Shown here one piece after another: positions 27,938-38,686 of a stretch of DNA of 64,000 nt; positions within the stretch are counted from its first letter, which is position 1, and the number at the start of each line of letters is the position of its first letter. Origin of the DNA: Pseudomonas panipatensis (lineage in GTDB: Bacteria; Pseudomonadota; Gammaproteobacteria; Pseudomonadales; Pseudomonadaceae); NCBI RefSeq assembly GCF_900099785.1, contig NZ_FNDS01000001.1:620001-684000 (forward strand), read 5' to 3'. The notes below the pieces were generated by a model. It was not told the origin of the DNA and searched no databases. It worked only from the letters and a program-made list of their open reading frames with translations. A program made the position numbers and the translations under genes.

Positions 27938-28294
27938 GTGACCAATCGAAGGATGACCCTCGCGGGGCTGGCGCTGTTCGCCCTGGCGGGATGCGCGAAC
28001 GATCCGCTTCCCACCGAGCAGATGCGCCTGACCGAGCAGGCCCTGGCGCAGGCCAAGGCGGTCGGCGCGACCGACGAGGATGCCGAGTTCAAGATGGCCG
28101 AGGACAAATACCAGGCGGCCGGCAAGGCCCTCGGCGCCGCCGCCAACAAGCAGGCCCGGCAACTGGCCGAACAGGCCGAGCTGGACGCACGCCTGGCCGA
28201 GGCCAGGGTGCTGACGCGCAAGAGCACCGAGCAAGTGGCGGAGCAGGGCAAGAGCATCCATCGCCTGCGCAAGCAGTTGGGGGATGTGAAGTGA
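27938..28294 (+). CDS. DUF4398-type lipoprotein
   Basis: A 118-aa lipoprotein with signal TNRRMTLAGLALFALAGC and an alanine-rich, charged helical mature part (EQALAQAKAVGATDEDAEF, KQARQLAEQAELDARLAEA) likely to form a coiled coil. It resembles DUF4398 proteins, which commonly precede OmpA-like genes. The start is GTG 27938, 10 nt after the binding-protein gene. Its TGA overlaps the GTG of the next gene. Confidence 0.8.
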   Translation: MTNRRMTLAGLALFALAGCANDPLPTEQMRLTEQALAQAKAVGATDEDAEFKMAEDKYQAAGKALGAAANKQARQLAEQAELDARLAEARVLTRKSTEQVAEQGKSIHRLRKQLGDVK

Positions 28295-29097
28295 GCCTTC
28301 GTCATCTATCCGCGGCCGCACTGACCTTGCTGGCCCTGACCGGCTGCGCCAGCAAGCGCGCCCCGGAGCAGGCCCTGGAGCAGGCGCGCAGCGAGTTCCT
28401 GGCGGTCAAGGGCGATTCCGCTGTGTTGCACAGTGCGCCGCGTGACGTGATTCGCGCCGGCGAATCGCTGGCGCGCGCCGAACGCCTGGCCGGTTACTGG
28501 GGCAGCCAGGACGACGTCCTGCAGTACGCCTACCTCAGCCAGCGGTACAGCGAGATCGCCCGCGAACGCAGCAATCTGGCGCTGAACCAGGAGCGCCTGG
28601 ACAAGTTGCAGCTTGAACATGAGCGCCTGCAACTGGCCTTGCGCGAGGCCAAGCTGTCCAGCGTTCAGGAGCAGGGCAAGTGGCTGGAGGAGCAAATGGT
28701 CAGCCTGGCCACCAACCAGACCGAGCGCGGGCTGGTGCTGACCCTGGGCGACGTGCTGTTCGACAGCGGTGAATCGGCGCTCAAGCCTGCCGCCAACCGT
28801 ACCGTGCTCAAGCTGGTGCAGTTCCTCCAGCTCAATCCGCGCCGGGTGATCCGCATCGAGGGGTACACCGACAACGAAGGCGACGAGCAGCAGAATCAGC
28901 AGTTGTCGCTGGAGCGTGCGCAAGCGGTGGCCGATGTGCTCACCGACCTGGGCATCGATGCCAAGCGCATCCAGGTCCAGGGCTACGGCGAGGCCTACCC
29001 GCTGGCGGACAATGCGTCGTCCCTCGGCCGGGCGCAGAACCGCCGGGTCGAAATCGTTTTCTCCGACGACAAGGGCCTGCTCGGCGCCGAGCGTTGA
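28291..29097 (+). CDS. OmpA-family peptidoglycan-associated lipoprotein
   Basis: A 268-aa lipoprotein. The signal ends at lipobox LTGC (Cys about 18), followed by a DUF4398-like helical middle (about residues 25-145). The C-terminal OmpA domain (about 150-260) begins TLGDVLFDSGESALKP. Peptidoglycan-binding signatures are IEGYTDNEG, LSLERAQAVADVL and GRAQNRRVEIVF. It should tether the outer membrane to the wall. The start is GTG 28291, overlapping the previous stop. The repeated DUF4398-like helix suggests it pairs with the upstream lipoprotein. Confidence 0.88.
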   Translation: MSLRHLSAAALTLLALTGCASKRAPEQALEQARSEFLAVKGDSAVLHSAPRDVIRAGESLARAERLAGYWGSQDDVLQYAYLSQRYSEIARERSNLALNQERLDKLQLEHERLQLALREAKLSSVQEQGKWLEEQMVSLATNQTERGLVLTLGDVLFDSGESALKPAANRTVLKLVQFLQLNPRRVIRIEGYTDNEGDEQQNQQLSLERAQAVADVLTDLGIDAKRIQVQGYGEAYPLADNASSLGRAQNRRVEIVFSDDKGLLGAER

Positions 29098-29235
29098 GCC
29101 CGCGGCAATGGGGCTTGTGCTGCCACGTTGCCGCTGCCGCCGCGCGGGAGAGGCTTTGGGCCGGTCTGCCTGCCTTGAATGCCGGCGCGTGAGTGCTCCA
29201 GTCGTCAGCGTGAAGCTGTATCGGCAAGTTTCCCT

Positions 29236-29275
29236 GCTACTGTTCTGGAACAGTTTCCATTATTTGGCTACTGTT
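29236..29275. promoter_or_regulatory. Candidate MocR operator: inverted repeat plus spaced direct repeat
   Basis: ACTGTTC-TG-GAACAGT (29239-29254) is a perfect 7-bp inverted repeat. Its left half, GCTACTGTT (29236-29244), recurs in the same orientation at 29267-29275, 31 bp or about three helical turns away. Inverted plus direct half-sites upstream of the regulator gene are typical of MocR/PdxR self-control. Confidence 0.55.
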
Positions 29276-29303
29276 TCGGTCCAATACTCGAGGGATCGCT
29301 GCC

Positions 29304-30743
29304 ATGAGCAATCTGCTGTTGTACCAACGCATCGCCCAGCAACTCGCCGAGGACATCCGCCGCGGCGTTTACCAGCCGGGCGAGCGGGTGCCCTCCGTGC
29401 GCAAGCTGAGCACCCAGCTCAATGTCAGCCATGCCACTGTGCTGCAGGCCTATGCCACCCTCGAAGACCAGGGCCTGATCCGGGCACGGCCGCAGTCCGG
29501 CTTCTATGTGCACCGCACGCCCGCGCTGACCGCCTCGACGCCGGATATCGCGCGCGTCGAACGGCCCGGTCTGGTCACCCGTAGCAGCATCATCAACCAG
29601 GTGCTCGCCGAAGCCCGGCGCGAAGGGGTGTTCCCCCTCGGCGCGGCGGTGCCCCACGTGGACTACCTGCCGGTCCGTGCCTTGCACCAGCAACTGGCCA
29701 AGGTCACCCGTTTCTCCAGCCCGCGCGCCTTCAGCTACATGTTCAGTCCCGGCTACGAGCCGCTGCGCCGGCAGGTGGCGATCCGCATGCGCGACGCCGG
29801 CGTGATGGTCGATCCCAGCCAGGTGACCATCACCCACGGCTGTGTCGATGCCATCCATATGGCGCTGCGCGTGATGACCCGCCCCGGCGACCTGATCGCC
29901 ACCGAGTCGCCGAGCTACTACGGCCTGCTGCAACTGGCCGATATTCTCGGCCTCAAGGTCATCGAGATTCCCAGCGACCCGCTTACCGGCATCAGCCTGG
30001 AGGCCCTGCAACTGGCCGCCAACCAATGGCCGATCAAGGCCCTGGTGCTGACCGCGCGGCTGAGCAACCCGCTGGGCGGGACCATTCCCGAGGAACGCCA
30101 GAAGCAATTGCTCAAGCTGACCTCTATGCACAACATCGGCGTGATCGAGGACGACATCTACGGTGAGCTGATGTTCGACGAGGGCCAGACCAAGGCGCTC
30201 AAATCGCATGACCGCGAGGGGCGGGTGGTGTACTGCTCGAGCTTCTCCAAGACCATCTCGCCGGGCGTGCGCATCGGCTGGATCATCGCCGAGCGCTACC
30301 AGGAGGAAATCCGCCGTTTGCAGACGTTCACCACGCATTCGGCATGCACGGTGACGCAGATGGGCGTGGCCGCCTACCTGGAGAACGGCGGCTATGACCG
30401 TCACTTGCGCTACATCCGCCAGGAGTACCGCAAGAACATGACCGCCTTCCAGCTGGCGGTGCAGCAGTACTTCCCGGAAGGCACGCAGATGACCCGGCCC
30501 AAGGGCGGTTTCATCCTCTGGGTCAGCCTGCCGGCCAAGGTCAATACCAAGGAGCTGCACGTGCGCGCGCTGGAACAGGGCATCAGTATCGCGCCGGGAC
30601 TGATCTTCAGTAACACCGAGCAGTTCAACAACTGTTTGCGCCTGACCTGCGGCATCCCCTGGGACCGTGAAGCCGAGCGGGCGATCATGACCCTCGGCAT
30701 GCTCGCCTGCCAGCTCTGCCACGAAGGCCAGATCGCTGCCTGA
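29304..30743 (+). CDS. MocR/GntR-family regulator with aminotransferase domain
   Basis: A 479-aa MocR-type transcription factor. A GntR winged helix (residues 5-70, RVPSVRKLSTQLNVSHATVLQAY) is joined to a fold-type I aminotransferase domain (about 110-470). PLP residues are retained: Asn255 (ARLSNPLGG), Asp284 and Tyr286 (EDDIYGE), and Lys316 (SSFSKTISPG). Such proteins use PLP adducts as effectors; few remain true aminotransferases. Likely self-regulation is suggested by the inverted/direct repeats just upstream. The target metabolite is unknown. Confidence 0.9.
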   Translation: MSNLLLYQRIAQQLAEDIRRGVYQPGERVPSVRKLSTQLNVSHATVLQAYATLEDQGLIRARPQSGFYVHRTPALTASTPDIARVERPGLVTRSSIINQVLAEARREGVFPLGAAVPHVDYLPVRALHQQLAKVTRFSSPRAFSYMFSPGYEPLRRQVAIRMRDAGVMVDPSQVTITHGCVDAIHMALRVMTRPGDLIATESPSYYGLLQLADILGLKVIEIPSDPLTGISLEALQLAANQWPIKALVLTARLSNPLGGTIPEERQKQLLKLTSMHNIGVIEDDIYGELMFDEGQTKALKSHDREGRVVYCSSFSKTISPGVRIGWIIAERYQEEIRRLQTFTTHSACTVTQMGVAAYLENGGYDRHLRYIRQEYRKNMTAFQLAVQQYFPEGTQMTRPKGGFILWVSLPAKVNTKELHVRALEQGISIAPGLIFSNTEQFNNCLRLTCGIPWDREAERAIMTLGMLACQLCHEGQIAA

Positions 30744-31076
30744 GCCTGCGGGCGTGGGGCGGGCCTGCTCGCCCCTGGCAAGGTGGTAGGCGTCCGCCGC
30801 GTTTCATGGGCGCGCCACCCGCCGCTCGTCGTGGCGGCGTCGAGTGGGCAACAGGTACAGACGCCGCAGAGGCCAAACGCGGCGTTACAGATGCGCGGCG
30901 TTGAAGCCATGGATGGAGACGACGGCGGCCTCGCAGCGCCTGGGGCGGCCACCTTGGCGGCGTGCGCCGTTGGGCGGAACGTCCAGCGGAACGGCTTTGG
31001 GCTTGACGCATGCCCCTTGTATTGGCCGCCGACTAAGGCGAGCATTGCGCGCTTTTTGGCCATTGTCCCGGACATC
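30744..31076. other. 333-nt spacer without a gene
   Basis: A very GC-rich stretch. GGGGCG / CGCCCC (30756-30775) forms a hairpin after the MocR gene without a T tract, so at most a weak terminator. TTGACG occurs at 31007-31012 upstream of the next gene but no -10 follows at proper spacing. The open frames across it look like composition artefacts. Confidence 0.4.
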
Positions 31077-31622
31077 ATGCTGCACCGTAGTCTCTTGCTG
31101 ATTCTTGTTCCGCTCCTGCTGAGCGCGTGCGGCGATGCCGACTCGCCGGCGCCGCCCAAGGCTGCGCCTGGCGCCCCGGCGGCATCGCTCACCCCAGTGC
31201 CGGCCCCGGTGCCCAGTGTGGAGCAGGCCGGCGTCCCGGCGAAGCCGGCCGCGCCAGCCGTGCCCCCGCTCAAGGCGGCGGAAAAGCCGGCGGCCGCCAG
31301 CAAGCCAGCGGCGCCTGCGCAGCCGAGCAAACCGCGCAAGGCGGAAGCCGAGGCCAGCGTGAGCGAGCCGTTGCCGCCAGCGCCGCTCGACCTGCGCCTG
31401 CCCAAGGAATTGCTGCACGACCTGAAGCCCGGCAAGGGCGCTCCGGCCTTGGAGGAGAAGCCTCTGTTGCCGCCGCTGTTCGCCGAAAAGCCGGCCGAGG
31501 AGAGCCCGTTCCAGGTCGGCGGCCGGTTGATCCAGCGCGATCGCGAGTTGCGCAGCAACGAAGACGACAGCTGGCATTCACAGATTCAAGGCGCCGAGCT
31601 GCAGTTCCATTTCCGCAATTGA
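31077..31622 (+). CDS. Proline/alanine-rich lipoprotein of unknown function
   Basis: A 181-aa lipoprotein with signal MLHRSLLLILVPLLLSAC and lipobox Cys 18. The mature N-terminal 80 residues are a Pro/Ala/Lys-rich, low-complexity linker, suited to span periplasm or wall. It ends in a short conserved-looking segment, LDLRLPKELLHDL, and the tail SWHSQIQGAELQFHFRN. I do not recognise a family. It lies convergent with atuH. From memory a hypothetical gene occupies the same place beside atuH in P. aeruginosa. Confidence 0.7.
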   Translation: MLHRSLLLILVPLLLSACGDADSPAPPKAAPGAPAASLTPVPAPVPSVEQAGVPAKPAAPAVPPLKAAEKPAAASKPAAPAQPSKPRKAEAEASVSEPLPPAPLDLRLPKELLHDLKPGKGAPALEEKPLLPPLFAEKPAEESPFQVGGRLIQRDRELRSNEDDSWHSQIQGAELQFHFRN

Positions 31623-31654
31623 GCGCGCGCTTCCGCCCCAGCGCGGGGCCAGCC

Positions 31655-33481
31655 TCAGAAACGGTGTTCGCCGCGCTGGATCGCCTCGTATAGCGCCAGA
31701 TCCAGCGGACGGTAGGCGGCCTCCCCGGGGAGCCGCACGAACAGCGCTTCGCTGACCTGCCGCGGGTCGTAGGCACAGCGTTTGAGGTCGGCCTTCTTGT
31801 ACTTGAAGGTGCCGGTGGTCTCCACCTGTTGCAGCAGGCGCAGGAAGCGCGGCACGGCATAGACCGGCAGTTCGCGGTCGAGGTGCGTGGCGAGGGCCGC
31901 GCCATCCGGCGCGCGGCCGCTGGTCAGGCGCAGCGCGGCCATGCCGCAGCGGCCGTCGGTGCCGGGGATTTCCACGCCGTAGACCACCGCGTCCGCCACG
32001 TCCGGGTAGGCGCCGAGGACGTTTTCCACCTCGGTGGTGGAGACGTTTTCGCCCTTCCAGCGGAAGGTGTCGCCGAGGCGGTCGACGAACTGGGTGTGCT
32101 TGAAACCGAGGTCGCGCATCAGGTCGCCGGTGTTGAACCAGGCATCGCCCTTCTTGAACACGTCGCGGAAGATCACCGACTGGGTCTTGGCCGGGTCGGT
32201 GTAGCCGTCGAACGGCCACTTGTCGCTGATCTCGCTGATCAGCAAGCCGGCCTCGCCCTTGCCGGCCTTCTGCATGAAGCCGTTGGCGTCGCGCCGTGGC
32301 CGGTCGTTGTCCAGGTCGTAGCGGACGATGGCGTAGGGGGCCGGGGAGAAGCCCACGGTATTGTCGAAGTTGAACACGTTGGTGAAGCCGATGTTGCCCT
32401 CGCTGGCGGCGTAGAACTCGGTGATGCGGCGAATGCCGAAGCGCGCCTTGAACTCGCCCCAGATCGCCGGGCGCAGGCCGTTGCCGATCATGCAGGTGAG
32501 GCTGTTGTCGCGCTCCTCCGGGCACGGCGGCTGGTTGAGCAGGTAGCGGCAGAGCTCGCCGATGTAGCCGAAGCAGGTCGCCTGGTAGTGCTGCACGTCC
32601 TGCCAAAAGGCTTTGGCGGAGAACTTGCGGCGCAGGGCGATGGCCGCGCCGCCGGCCAGCGCGGCGCTCCAGCACACGGTCACGGCGTTGTTGTGGTAGC
32701 AGGGCAGGGTCAGGTAGAGCACGTCGCGCTTGCCCAGGCCCAGGCCGGAGTGGCCGAAGCCGCCGTAAGCCTTGATCCAGCGTCCGTGGCTCATGATCGA
32801 GGCCTTGGGCAGGCCGGTGGTGCCGGAGGTGTAGATGTAGAAGCAGGCGTCCTTCAGGCGCACCCGCGCGCTGTCGGCCAGGTTATCGCTGGCCTGGCCG
32901 CGGGCCTGGCGCATCAGGTTGCCCCAGCCGTGCGGCGCCTCGCCAGGGGTGTCCAGGGTGTCGGCGTCGGCCACCCAAAGGCAACGTTCGACGCCAGGTT
33001 GCAGCGTCGCACGGACCTCGTCGAAGGCCGCCCGCAGTTCCTCGCCGATCACATAGTGGCTCGGCCTGACCAGGTTCAGGCTGTGGCTCAGCACCTGGCC
33101 GCGCTGGGTGGTGTTGAGCAACGCTGCGATGGCGCCGAGCTTGGCCAGGGCGGCGAGGATCAGCAGCAGCTCGGCGCGGTTTTCCAGCATCACCGCGACC
33201 ACGCTGGCGTGGCCCACCCCCTCGGCCTTGAAGGCACGCGCCAGGCGGTTGGCCCAGGCGTTGAATTGCGCGTAGGACAGGCGCCGCTGTCCATCGAGCA
33301 GGGCTGGACTGTCCGGGTAGCGGCGCGCCGCGCGCTCCAGCGCCCACGCCAGCGACAGCGGCTTCTCGCGGTTGCGCAGGCCGGTGTAGTAGAGCCCACG
33401 CAGCATGCGCGGGACGCGGCCGAGGGTGGCGGGCAACTGGGCGATGAAGCGGGTCGGGGTGATCAGATCAGCGTGGCTCAT
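31655..33481 (-). CDS. atuH: AtuH, FATP-like acyl-CoA synthetase
   Basis: A 608-aa adenylate-forming enzyme expected to activate citronellate/geranate or a downstream acid to the CoA thioester. It has AMP-binding motif YTSGTTGLPKAS, FYAASEGN and WFNTGDLMRDLGF. DRLGDTFRWKGENVSTTEVE includes the hinge and is typical of very-long-chain/FATP ligases. The C-terminal Lys region is TGTFKYKKADLK. It is the last gene of the atuA-H run. Identity is taken from position in the atu cluster plus family; atuH is reported in P. aeruginosa as PA2893. Confidence 0.9.
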   Translation of the reverse strand: MSHADLITPTRFIAQLPATLGRVPRMLRGLYYTGLRNREKPLSLAWALERAARRYPDSPALLDGQRRLSYAQFNAWANRLARAFKAEGVGHASVVAVMLENRAELLLILAALAKLGAIAALLNTTQRGQVLSHSLNLVRPSHYVIGEELRAAFDEVRATLQPGVERCLWVADADTLDTPGEAPHGWGNLMRQARGQASDNLADSARVRLKDACFYIYTSGTTGLPKASIMSHGRWIKAYGGFGHSGLGLGKRDVLYLTLPCYHNNAVTVCWSAALAGGAAIALRRKFSAKAFWQDVQHYQATCFGYIGELCRYLLNQPPCPEERDNSLTCMIGNGLRPAIWGEFKARFGIRRITEFYAASEGNIGFTNVFNFDNTVGFSPAPYAIVRYDLDNDRPRRDANGFMQKAGKGEAGLLISEISDKWPFDGYTDPAKTQSVIFRDVFKKGDAWFNTGDLMRDLGFKHTQFVDRLGDTFRWKGENVSTTEVENVLGAYPDVADAVVYGVEIPGTDGRCGMAALRLTSGRAPDGAALATHLDRELPVYAVPRFLRLLQQVETTGTFKYKKADLKRCAYDPRQVSEALFVRLPGEAAYRPLDLALYEAIQRGEHRF

Positions 33482-33644
33482 GGAGGCGTGCCCTTTGTCG
33501 TTGTCGTGGGGGCGTGCCGACGCCCCCGCAGACTCTAGGGCGGGCGCTGGAGCCTAGCTATGACCCTGGCGCGCGGGGCGCCGGGCAGATGGGCGAATGA
33601 CTGGCGCAGAGGCGCCGCCGGCCTCGCGGCACGGCGGCGCGGGC

Positions 33645-34466
33645 TCAGTCGAGGAACAGGTCGGGCACCAGCGCGCCGCCGGCGGGATCGAAGCGGTACT
33701 GCTCGAAATCGCTCTGTCCCTGTTCGCGGAGGATCTCCTCGTCGATCAGCAGGCGCCCGCTGATGCTGCGTCCGCCGCTGCTGAGGATGGCGTGGGCGGC
33801 ATCGGCCATGATCGCCGGGGTGCGCGCGCGCTTGAAGGCATCGCGGCCGCCCAGCTCGAACTCGATGGCGGCGGTGGCGATCATGGTTTTCGGCCAGAGC
33901 GCGTTGACGCTGATGCCGTACTTCTTGAACTCCTCGTGCATGCCCAGGGTGAGCATGCTCATGCCGTACTTGGTCACGCTGTAGGGGCCGTGCTGGGCGA
34001 ACCACTTGTTGGCGATGTTCAGCGGCGGCGACAGGCTGAGGATGTGGCCCTGGCTCTGCTTCAGGTAGGGCAACGCGGCCTGGCTGCAGACCATCACCGC
34101 GCGGGTGTTGATCTGGAACATCAGGTCGAAGCGCTTGGGTTCGAGGGCCTCGACGCCGAGCAGTTTGATCGCCCCGGCGTTGTTGATCAGTGCGTCGATG
34201 CCGCCGAAATGCTCGGCGGCGCGGGCCATGGCCAGCGCCACGGCGGCCTCGTCGCGCACGTCCAGTTGCAGGGGCAGGGCGCGGCCGCCGGCGGCTTCGA
34301 CTTCCTCGGCGACGCTGAAGATGGTGCCGGGCAGCTTCGCGTGGGCATTGGCGCTCTTTGCCGCGATGACGACATTGGCGCCGTCGCGCGCCGCGCGCAG
34401 GGCGATCTCGCGGCCGATGCCGCGGCTGGCGCCGGTGATGAACAGGGTCTTGGCCTTCAGGGACAT
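33645..34466 (-). CDS. atuG: AtuG, short-chain dehydrogenase
   Basis: A 273-aa SDR of the HSDL2-like group. It has TGASRGIG at the cofactor site, an unusually long insert with NVVIAAKSANAHAKLPGTI after strand 2, NNAGAI, and the catalytic Ser-Tyr-Lys in LSLSPPLN and YSVTKYGM. In the atu pathway it is thought to oxidise a terpene alcohol/aldehyde or hydroxyacyl intermediate; the exact step is not settled. It is separated from atuH by 163 nt and from atuF by 95 nt. Confidence 0.88.
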   Translation of the reverse strand: MSLKAKTLFITGASRGIGREIALRAARDGANVVIAAKSANAHAKLPGTIFSVAEEVEAAGGRALPLQLDVRDEAAVALAMARAAEHFGGIDALINNAGAIKLLGVEALEPKRFDLMFQINTRAVMVCSQAALPYLKQSQGHILSLSPPLNIANKWFAQHGPYSVTKYGMSMLTLGMHEEFKKYGISVNALWPKTMIATAAIEFELGGRDAFKRARTPAIMADAAHAILSSGGRSISGRLLIDEEILREQGQSDFEQYRFDPAGGALVPDLFLD

Positions 34467-34518
34467 GGTTGGCTCCGTGTTCGCGTTGTGATTGCCGTAT
34501 GTGGTCGGGGTGGCCCGG

Positions 34519-34546
34519 CGGATGGGGGCAACGCGAAGCCCATCCG
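34519..34546. repeat. Intergenic hairpin CGGATGGG / CCCATCCG (atuG-atuF gap)
   Basis: An 8-bp perfect inverted repeat with a 12-nt loop in the gap between atuF and atuG. It shares the GGCGGAT core with the hairpins at 38652 and 41211. It may stabilise the polycistronic mRNA or be a degraded REP-like element. Confidence 0.5.
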
Positions 34547-34561
34547 ACGAGCAGCCTTGCC

Positions 34562-36550
<1,989 letters not shown>

Positions 36551-36570
36551 GGCTGGTTTCCCTCTTCCCA

Positions 36571-36594
36571 CCCCGCTCACCGAATGCAGCGGGG
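36571..36594. repeat. Hairpin in the atuE-atuF gap
   Basis: CCCCGCT / AGCGGGG with a 10-nt loop between the atuE stop and atuF start. There is no T tract, so it is more likely an mRNA stability or processing element than a terminator. Confidence 0.5.
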
Positions 36595-36611
36595 CGTTCT
36601 GGCACAGGCGT

Positions 36612-37409
36612 CTATCGCGCCCAGTTGGGTTTGCGTTTCTGCAGGAAGGCCAGGGTGCCTTCGCTGCCCTCGGCACCGCTCACCGCCTCGGCGAAGCGCT
36701 GCGCGGCGCTGTCCAGCAGCGGCCCGAGGTCCGCCCCTTCGCTGGCCAGCAGCAGGGCCTTGGTCGCGGCATTGGCCCCCGGCGCGCAGCGGCGGACCTG
36801 TTCCAGGCTTTCCAGCAGGCGCTCGGCCAGGCTGTTGGCGTCTTCCTCGACGAAGTGCACCAGGCCCAGGCGCAGCGCCTCGCGGCCGTCGAAGCGGGCG
36901 GCGCTGAGGGCCAGGCGACGGGCCTGGGTCAGGCCGATGCGCTTGACCACGAAGGGCGCGATCTGCGCCGGAATGACCCCCAGGCTGGTTTCCGGCAAGC
37001 CGAATTGCGCGCTGCCGGCGCAGATGGCGATGTCCGACACGCAGGCCAGGCCGAAGCCACCGCCGAGCACCGCGCCTTCCAGTACCACGATGAGCACCTG
37101 CGGCAGCGCCTGGGCTTCTTCCAGCAGGCTGCCGAAGGCGCGGTTCAGTTCGCGGTAGGCATCGACTCCCGCCGCGCGGGCGCCGGCCATGTCCTTGATA
37201 TCGCCGCCGGCGCAGAAGTGCCCGCCGGCGCCGCGCAGCACCACCACCCGGGTCTCGCGGTCGTCGCCCAGCGCGGCGAGCAGCGCGCGCAGCTCACCGA
37301 CCATCGCCAGGCTCATGGCGTTGCGGCTGTCCGGGCGGTTGAGGGTCACGTGCAGCACGCCGCTGTCACGCTCCAGCAGCAGGGTTTCGCAGTTCGGCAG
37401 TTCGTTCAT
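36612..37409 (-). CDS. atuE: AtuE, isohexenylglutaconyl-CoA hydratase
   Basis: Enoyl-CoA hydratase-family enzyme that hydrates isohexenyl-glutaconyl-CoA after the carboxylase step. The 265-aa protein has VTLNRPDSRNAMS, the oxyanion-hole region FCAGGDIKDM, and EGAVLGGGFGLACVSD. FGLPETSLGVIP carries the second catalytic Glu. ATG 37409 is chosen because AGGAG lies 7 nt upstream; the open frame continues into atuD. The specific substrate follows from the cluster, since sequence alone shows only a crotonase. Confidence 0.92.
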   Translation of the reverse strand: MNELPNCETLLLERDSGVLHVTLNRPDSRNAMSLAMVGELRALLAALGDDRETRVVVLRGAGGHFCAGGDIKDMAGARAAGVDAYRELNRAFGSLLEEAQALPQVLIVVLEGAVLGGGFGLACVSDIAICAGSAQFGLPETSLGVIPAQIAPFVVKRIGLTQARRLALSAARFDGREALRLGLVHFVEEDANSLAERLLESLEQVRRCAPGANAATKALLLASEGADLGPLLDSAAQRFAEAVSGAEGSEGTLAFLQKRKPNWAR

Positions 37410-37453
37410 GCCGGGCTCCTCATGGGTTCGGTATCTCCCGCGGTGGTGTTCGT

Positions 37454-38614
37454 TCAGCCTTTCTTCTTGCCCGGCAGGATGCCCATCAGCTTGCAGATGA
37501 TGCCGAGCATGATTTCGTCGGCGCCGCCGCCGATGGACACCAGGCGGGTGTCGCGGTAGGCGCGCGACACCGGGTTGTCCCACATGAAGCCCTGGCCGCC
37601 CCAGTACTGCAGGCAGGCATCGGTGACCTCGCGGGACAGGCGGCCGACCTTGAGCTTGGCCATCGATGCCAGGCGGGTAACGTCCTTGCCACTGACGTAC
37701 AGCTCGGTGGCCTGGTAGGTGAGGGCGCGCAGGGCCTCGATCTCGGTCATCAGCTCGGCCATGCGGAAGTGGATGACCTGGTTGTCGATCAGCGCCTGGC
37801 CGAAGGTCTTGCGCTCCTTGCAGTAGTCGATGGTGACGTTGACGCAGTGCTCCATGCCCTTGAGCCCGCTGGCCGCGCCGAACAGGCGTTCTTCCTGGAA
37901 CTGCAGCATCTGCATCATGAACCCCGCGCCTTCGGCGCCGATGCGGTAGCGCTGCGGCACACGCACGTCGTCGAAGAACACCTGGGCGGTCTCCGAACTG
38001 CGCATGCCGAGCTTGTCCAGGTGCGGGCTGAGGCTGATGCCGGGGGTCTTCATCGGCACCATGATCAGCGACTTGTTGACGTGCGGCTTGCCGTCCGAGG
38101 TGTTGGCCAGCAGGCAGATGAAGTCAGCCGAGGGCGAGTTGGTGATCCACATCTTGCTGCCGTTGATCACGTAGTCGTCGCCGTCCTTGCGCGCGCTGGT
38201 CTTCATGCCCGCCACGTCGGAGCCGGCGCCGACCTCGGAGACGCCGATGCAGCCGACCTGCTCGCCGGCGATGGCCGGGCGCAGGAACTCCTCGCGCAGC
38301 TCGTCGGAGCCGAAGCGCGCCAGGGCCGGGGTGCACATGTCGGTCTGCACGCCGATGGCCATGGGCACGCCGCCGCAGTGGATGGTGCCGAACTCCTCGG
38401 CGGCGACCACCGAGTAGCTGTAGTCCAGGCCCATGCCGCCGAACTTCTCCGGCTTGGAGATGCCCAGCAGGCCGAGGGCGCCGGCCTTCTTGAAGATGTC
38501 GTGGATGGGGAAGCGGCCATCCTTCTCCCATTGCTCGACGTGCGGATTGATTTCCTTGTCGACGAAGTGGCGGACGGTGCGGCGGAGTTCTTCGTGTTCC
38601 TGGGTGAAGATCAT
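37454..38614 (-). CDS. atuD: AtuD, citronellyl-CoA dehydrogenase
   Basis: A 386-aa FAD acyl-CoA dehydrogenase that introduces the 2,3 double bond into citronellyl-CoA. FAD/substrate motifs are GCIGVSEVGAGSDVAGM, WITNSPSADFICLLA, and the C-terminal QYWGGQGFMWDNPVSRAYRD (split by the active-site loop). Electrons should go to EtfAB and ETF-QO, both encoded earlier in this window. It is 44 nt upstream of atuE and 72 nt downstream of atuC. The family alone would also allow isovaleryl- or butyryl-CoA dehydrogenase. Confidence 0.92.
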   Translation of the reverse strand: MIFTQEHEELRRTVRHFVDKEINPHVEQWEKDGRFPIHDIFKKAGALGLLGISKPEKFGGMGLDYSYSVVAAEEFGTIHCGGVPMAIGVQTDMCTPALARFGSDELREEFLRPAIAGEQVGCIGVSEVGAGSDVAGMKTSARKDGDDYVINGSKMWITNSPSADFICLLANTSDGKPHVNKSLIMVPMKTPGISLSPHLDKLGMRSSETAQVFFDDVRVPQRYRIGAEGAGFMMQMLQFQEERLFGAASGLKGMEHCVNVTIDYCKERKTFGQALIDNQVIHFRMAELMTEIEALRALTYQATELYVSGKDVTRLASMAKLKVGRLSREVTDACLQYWGGQGFMWDNPVSRAYRDTRLVSIGGGADEIMLGIICKLMGILPGKKKG

Positions 38615-38651
38615 GTGTCGTTCTCCGTTGAATCTCTCATGTGGCCGATGC

Positions 38652-38680
38652 GGCGGATGACGCCGGTGGCGCCATCCGCC
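38652..38680. repeat. Intergenic hairpin GGCGGATG / CATCCGCC (atuC-atuD gap)
   Basis: Outer stem GGCGGATG / CATCCGCC, one A-C mismatch, then inner CGCC / GGCG around GGT: a 29-nt nearly perfect hairpin between atuC and atuD. Confidence 0.6.
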
Positions 38681-38686
38681 CTCCGT

